Notes under the pieces: model-generated
Told to the model about the DNA's origin: nothing
The model's database searches: none
The model's input: only the letters and a program-made list of their open reading frames with translations
Made by a program: the position numbers and the translations under genes
Source of the DNA: Chthoniobacteraceae bacterium
GTDB taxonomy: Bacteria; Verrucomicrobiota; Verrucomicrobiia; Chthoniobacterales; Chthoniobacteraceae
Reading direction: 5' to 3'
Length of the DNA stretch: 9,464 bases
Assembly (NCBI GenBank): GCA_947478975.1
Contig: CANJYI010000082.1
Location: 1-9,464, forward strand
Shown here: positions 6,751 through 9,464 of the stretch, piece by piece
Position numbering within the stretch: the stretch's first letter is position 1
How the letters are laid out: the number at the start of each line of letters is the position of its first letter

Positions 6751-7089
6751 CTACTTGGAGGTGGAGCGCAGGAGCAGCGCCTCAAGCGGGGCGTTGGGCG
6801 GAAGCTGGAACAACTTCCAAAGCATGTAGGCCGCCATGGCGATGTTGCCCAGCAGCAGGATGGCGATGAGCCACACTATCCTGGCGAGCAGGCCGCGCTC
6901 CTTGTAGGCAAGCCACACGTAGAAGGTGAGGAAGGCGAAGTAGGTGTCAAACAGCGTGGCCACGAACCATGGATGCGCGTAGACCTCGCGGGGAATGCCC
7001 CAAAGGGGGACGCTGCTTCCCGCCCAGGTGGTGACCGCAAGCATGGAGAGTAGCACCACGCTGAAGGCGATTCGTAGAAACCAGATCAT
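6751..7089 (-). CDS. DUF1475-like small membrane protein
   Basis: The 112-residue product has three hydrophobic segments, at about 3-23, 42-62 and 70-92. Between and within them are the residues that look conserved in DUF1475: VYAHPWFVATLFDTYFAF (36-53), WLAYKER (59-65) and LLGNIAMAAYMLWKLF (79-94). DUF1475 is a family of unknown function known in plants and bacteria; my assignment is from memory of its pattern and is fairly, not fully, sure. Placement between a CFA synthase and a DUF1295 protein suggests a role in membrane-lipid modification, for example as a membrane partner or substrate-access subunit, but no catalytic motif is evident. The open frame extends upstream to 7293, but those residues are low-complexity Ser/Thr/Arg shadow sequence from the CFA gene. 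The ATG at 7089 is preceded by AAGGAA at good spacing. The gap to the CFA stop is 37 bases. Confidence 0.82.
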   Translation of the reverse strand: MIWFLRIAFSVVLLSMLAVTTWAGSSVPLWGIPREVYAHPWFVATLFDTYFAFLTFYVWLAYKERGLLARIVWLIAILLLGNIAMAAYMLWKLFQLPPNAPLEALLLRSTSK

Positions 7090-7093
7090 CGTA

Positions 7094-7099
7094 TTCCTT
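7094..7099 (-). promoter_or_regulatory. Ribosome-binding site of the DUF1475 gene
   Basis: AAGGAA on the minus strand lies four bases before the ATG at 7089. It is the clearest Shine-Dalgarno in the operon and fixes the start of the small membrane protein. Confidence 0.65.
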
Positions 7100-7126
7100 G
7101 AGGTTTTTGCGCGCTTGTCCGCTGGC

Positions 7127-8401
7127 TTAGTAGGGCGTGTGCAGCGTGGTGTTGTTGGGCCTTGTGTAGATGCCCTGCACCACGCTGATGTTGCGCGAGG
7201 CGAACGCTGCTTCGCAGTACTGGAGGTAGTAGTTCCACTTGCGCACAAAGCGCTCGTCGAAGCCGAGCGCCGCGACGGCGTCCAGCTTTGCATTAAACTG
7301 TTCCCACCAGGCGTGCAGGGTTTTTGCGTAGGACGCCCCGAGGTCTTCGAGTTCGTGGAGGGTTAGGTCGCCGGTGCGGTTGAACGCTTCGCTGACCCTG
7401 CCGAGGCTCAGCAGGAGGGAGCCAGGAAAGATGTGCTTCTGAATCCAGTCAACGCCCTTGCGCAGCTGCGCGTGGCGGGAATCCGGCACGGTGATGAACT
7501 GGAGCCCGATGAGGCCGCTCGGTTTGAGGAGTTGGTTGAGCTTGGAAAGGTAGGTTTCGAGGTATTTGTCCCCGAGGGCCTCCATCATTTCAATGGAGAC
7601 GATCTTGTCGAAGGACCCCGAGAGCAGACGGTAATCCTGGAGCAGGATCTGGATCTTGTCGGAGAGGCCGGCAGCCGCGAAACGTTGCTTGGCCAGTTTA
7701 AACTGCTCCTCGGAAATGGTGATGGTGGTCACCTTGCAGCCGTAGTTTTTGGCGGCGTGCAGGCTGAACCCGCCCCAGCCGCTGCCGATCTCGAGGACAT
7801 GGTCCCCGGAGTGGAGGCGCAGCTTCTGGCAGAGCGCGTCGTACTTGGCGAACTGCGCGCTTTCGAGCGACTGGCCGGGCGCCGTGTAGCGGGCGCTGGA
7901 ATAGGTTAGCGTCGGGTCGAGCCAGAGCCGGTAGAACTCGTTGCCCAGGTCGTAGTGTTCGGAAATGTTGCGCCGGCTGGTGGCGAGGCTGTTGGGGCGC
8001 AGCCAGTGCTGGATTTGATTGTAGCCCTTGAGGATGTTGAAAAACAGGGTGCGCACCTTGGTGCCCGACATGGAGGGCAGGTCGTTGACGTTAGCGATGG
8101 CCCAGGAGATTACCCGCTCGATGTTGTCGGTTTCCCAGTCCCCGTCCACGTAGGATTCTCCGAAGCCAATGTCCCCGAAGAGGACGCATCTTTGAAAGAA
8201 GGCCGGGTTGCGGACCGTGATCCGGGCGCTGACAGCGGCGCCGGCGCTGCCGAATTCCCGCACAGAGCCGTCGGGGAGTTCGAGGCGCAGATGCCCCTGC
8301 GGGAGCGTGGCAAAAACACGCAGGAGAAGGCCCTCGTAAAACGAAAACGAGGAGTTTGCGCCGCTTGTGCTCAGGGTTTGGGCGGTGGCGGTTTCGTTCA
8401 T
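7127..8401 (-). CDS. Cyclopropane-fatty-acyl-phospholipid synthase family protein
   Basis: The 424-residue product has the two-part layout of CFA synthases, which transfer a methylene group from SAM to a double bond in phospholipid acyl chains at the membrane surface. The N-terminal domain (about 20-120) includes GFGESYVDGDWE at 79-90. The catalytic domain includes ISEHYDLGNEFY (146-157), YSSARY (167-172), SAM motif I VLEIGSGWGG (202-211), ILLQDYR (252-258), VSIEMMEALG (268-277), WIQKHIFPG (319-327) and GASYAKTLHAW (355-365). Against E. coli CFA synthase as I recall it, Cys139 is Ser169, Glu239 is Glu274, His266 is Gln301 and Tyr317 is Tyr358. So two bicarbonate ligands differ, although Ser/Gln versions are common in the branch found beside DUF1365. 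The product may therefore be a methylated rather than a cyclopropane chain. The start overlaps the DUF1365 stop (ATGA), indicating coupling. Length is normal and there is no sign of decay. Confidence 0.9.
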   Translation of the reverse strand: MNETATAQTLSTSGANSSFSFYEGLLLRVFATLPQGHLRLELPDGSVREFGSAGAAVSARITVRNPAFFQRCVLFGDIGFGESYVDGDWETDNIERVISWAIANVNDLPSMSGTKVRTLFFNILKGYNQIQHWLRPNSLATSRRNISEHYDLGNEFYRLWLDPTLTYSSARYTAPGQSLESAQFAKYDALCQKLRLHSGDHVLEIGSGWGGFSLHAAKNYGCKVTTITISEEQFKLAKQRFAAAGLSDKIQILLQDYRLLSGSFDKIVSIEMMEALGDKYLETYLSKLNQLLKPSGLIGLQFITVPDSRHAQLRKGVDWIQKHIFPGSLLLSLGRVSEAFNRTGDLTLHELEDLGASYAKTLHAWWEQFNAKLDAVAALGFDERFVRKWNYYLQYCEAAFASRNISVVQGIYTRPNNTTLHTPY

Positions 8402-9222
8402 GGCGTTTCTTTGGCTATCGAGGAATGGGGATTGAGCACGTCGCGCTGGAGGTGAGCATTCGCTGCCTTGGGATGGAACGGCAGGCGATTCAGCCAGAGC
8501 AGCATGGCCTGCCAGTGGATGAGAAAGATCACCTTCAAGGTGAGGAACGGGAACTTGAGCGTCAGCCAGGCAAGCCGCCCGGTGGTCAGCGGCACCCGGG
8601 CGCCCGTGAGTGAGCTGAGCAGGACCCGGCTCTCCCCCTGACGGTCGTCGATGTGGATTTCGAGGCGGCCCCCGGGCACGTGCAGCTTGAAGTCAAAATC
8701 CAGATCCAGTGCGGAAAAGGGCGAAACGTAAAAGTGCTTGGGCGTGCGCAGGCGGAATACTCCGTCGGTGTCGGGGGCGGCAAGCAGGTAGGGCTTCATC
8801 TCGCCGAAGGTGTTGCCCACCTGTGCCAGCGCGCAGAGCGGCACCCCCGCGGCGTCAAAGCAGAAGTAAAAGGAGACGGGGTTGAAAATATAGCCCAGCA
8901 CCCGGGGGAGCGTCAGGAGAATGGCGCGGCCGTTCTCGGGGAAGACGACCCCGTGTTGGGCGAGGTAGGCAACCAGGTTTTGTTTCACGCTGCCGCCGCC
9001 GCCGGAGACGGTGAGGTGGTCGCGGTCCCTGAAGGTGTAAAGGTTGAACCGGTTGTGGCTCAAGCCTCCGACTCTTTCGCAAACCGTTTCGATTTCATCC
9101 AGGTCCAGGCAGAACAGAAACAGGCTGTAGGTGAAACGGTTCTCCTTGGGCGTGAGGCGGTGGTGCATCACGGTGCACTCGTAGAGGCACGAGCGGGAGT
9201 CTTCGGCGGCTGCCTGTGTCAT
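8398..9222 (-). CDS. DUF1365 family protein
   Basis: The 274-residue product matches DUF1365 (PF07103), a family of unknown biochemistry that is nearly always beside a flavin amine-oxidase-like gene and a CFA-like gene. Family landmarks are CTVMHHRLTPKENRFTY (16-32), FCLDLDE (37-43), PRVLGYIFNPVSFYFC (106-121), VGNTFGEM (135-142) and KHFYVSPF (162-169). A hydrophobic stretch near 217-244 may be membrane-associated; no signal peptide is seen. A role in lipid modification is inferred from context. The start is ambiguous: the ATG at 9222 overlaps the upstream stop (TGATG), while a GTG at 9231 has GGAG seven bases upstream at 9239-9242, a better spacing, and would add three residues. The open frame to a TTG at 9261 is unlikely. 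Its own stop overlaps the ATG of the CFA-like gene. Confidence 0.88.
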   Translation of the reverse strand: MTQAAAEDSRSCLYECTVMHHRLTPKENRFTYSLFLFCLDLDEIETVCERVGGLSHNRFNLYTFRDRDHLTVSGGGGSVKQNLVAYLAQHGVVFPENGRAILLTLPRVLGYIFNPVSFYFCFDAAGVPLCALAQVGNTFGEMKPYLLAAPDTDGVFRLRTPKHFYVSPFSALDLDFDFKLHVPGGRLEIHIDDRQGESRVLLSSLTGARVPLTTGRLAWLTLKFPFLTLKVIFLIHWQAMLLWLNRLPFHPKAANAHLQRDVLNPHSSIAKETP

Positions 9223-9464
9223 CACAGCCACGGATCTTCTCCGGTGATCGCCCGCGCGCAATCAAGCGCACTGGTAAAGCCGTCCTCGTGGAAGCCGTAC
9301 TTGAACCAAGCACCGGCGTAGAAGGTGGTCTGCGTGGGTGCGAGTTGGTTGAGCTGCGGCAGCTCCTTTTGCGCGGCGGTTGCGGCGCAGTTAAAGAGCG
9401 GATGCTCGTATTGGATGCGTCGCAGGACACGGGTCGGGTCGATCTCCGCGTCGGCGTTGAGGGA
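9222..9464 (-). CDS. Flavin amine-oxidase-like NAD(P)/FAD-binding protein, C-terminal fragment
   Basis: The frame is open from the window edge to the TGA at 9222-9224 and encodes the last 80 residues. They include RVLRRIQYEHPLFN, then LPQLNQLAP and TTFYAGAWFKYGFHEDGFTSAL, ending with a GEDPW-type tail. The YAGAW-x-x-YGFHEDG segment is the characteristic C-terminal FAD-site motif of the NAD/FAD-binding oxidoreductases that precede DUF1365 and CFA-like genes. Full-length relatives have over 400 residues with an N-terminal GxGxxG Rossmann motif, which lies outside the window. It likely oxidises or reduces acyl chains in the membrane, a role inferred from context. Its stop overlaps the next start by one base (TGATG), so it is in the same operon. 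The promoter must be upstream of the window. Confidence 0.85.
   Translation of the reverse strand, partial: SLNADAEIDPTRVLRRIQYEHPLFNCAATAAQKELPQLNQLAPTQTTFYAGAWFKYGFHEDGFTSALDCARAITGEDPWL

Noticed and set aside
7090..7293. 68-residue N-terminal extension of the DUF1475 gene
   Set aside because: Low-complexity Ser/Thr/Arg sequence from the overlapping CFA gene; the ATG at 7089 has a good ribosome-binding site.
8653..9321. 222-codon open frame on the plus strand
   Set aside because: Fully antisense to the DUF1365 gene, which has clear family motifs.
1..9464. CRISPR arrays, tRNA/rRNA genes, insertion sequences, toxin-antitoxin or phage-defence genes
   Set aside because: I saw no regularly spaced repeats, no cloverleaf-like sequence, no transposase or terminal inverted repeats, and no defence-related domains.

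Overview
This is a GC-rich bacterial window, chromosomal in character, with no mobile elements, RNA genes or CRISPR visible. Secreted TPR proteins, a secreted SGNH-type protein, an RMDN-like TPR protein and a DUF1475 protein next to lipid-modification enzymes make me think of Verrucomicrobiota (Opitutaceae-like) or a similar Gram-negative lineage. That assignment is an inference from gene content only.

Left part, plus strand (1-4025): the window opens inside the last codons of a DNA alkylation repair (AlkD-like) gene. A roughly 300-base stretch with no convincing gene follows. Then come a membrane-anchored YdcF/ElyC (DUF218) family protein, a secreted 7-bladed beta-propeller of the lactonase (6-phosphogluconolactonase-like) family, and a large secreted or anchored protein that joins a helical TPR-like N-terminal half to an SGNH-hydrolase-like C-terminal half. 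I see no functional link between these and the right part.

Right part, minus strand (9464 down to 4093): seven tightly packed genes read as one operon whose upstream end lies outside the window. In transcription order they are: C-terminus of a flavin amine-oxidase-like protein; DUF1365 protein; full-length cyclopropane-fatty-acid (CFA) synthase family methyltransferase; small DUF1475 membrane protein; DUF1295 (steroid 5-alpha-reductase-like) membrane protein; a second, shorter CFA-like methyltransferase; and a secreted RMDN-like TPR protein. Three junctions are start/stop overlaps (one TGATG, two ATGA) and the other gaps are 13, 37 and 39 bases, so co-translation is likely.

The flavoprotein, DUF1365 and CFA-like trio is a widespread partnership tied to acyl-chain modification in membrane phospholipids. 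Here it is extended by a second SAM-dependent methyltransferase, a membrane reductase-like protein and two poorly understood proteins. The pathway I infer is methyl transfer to an unsaturated phospholipid acyl chain followed by oxidation or reduction, giving a branched, cyclopropanated or otherwise modified lipid. The product cannot be read from sequence. This operon is the best candidate in the window for an undescribed system. The plus-strand block and the operon converge on a 67-base gap at 4026-4092.
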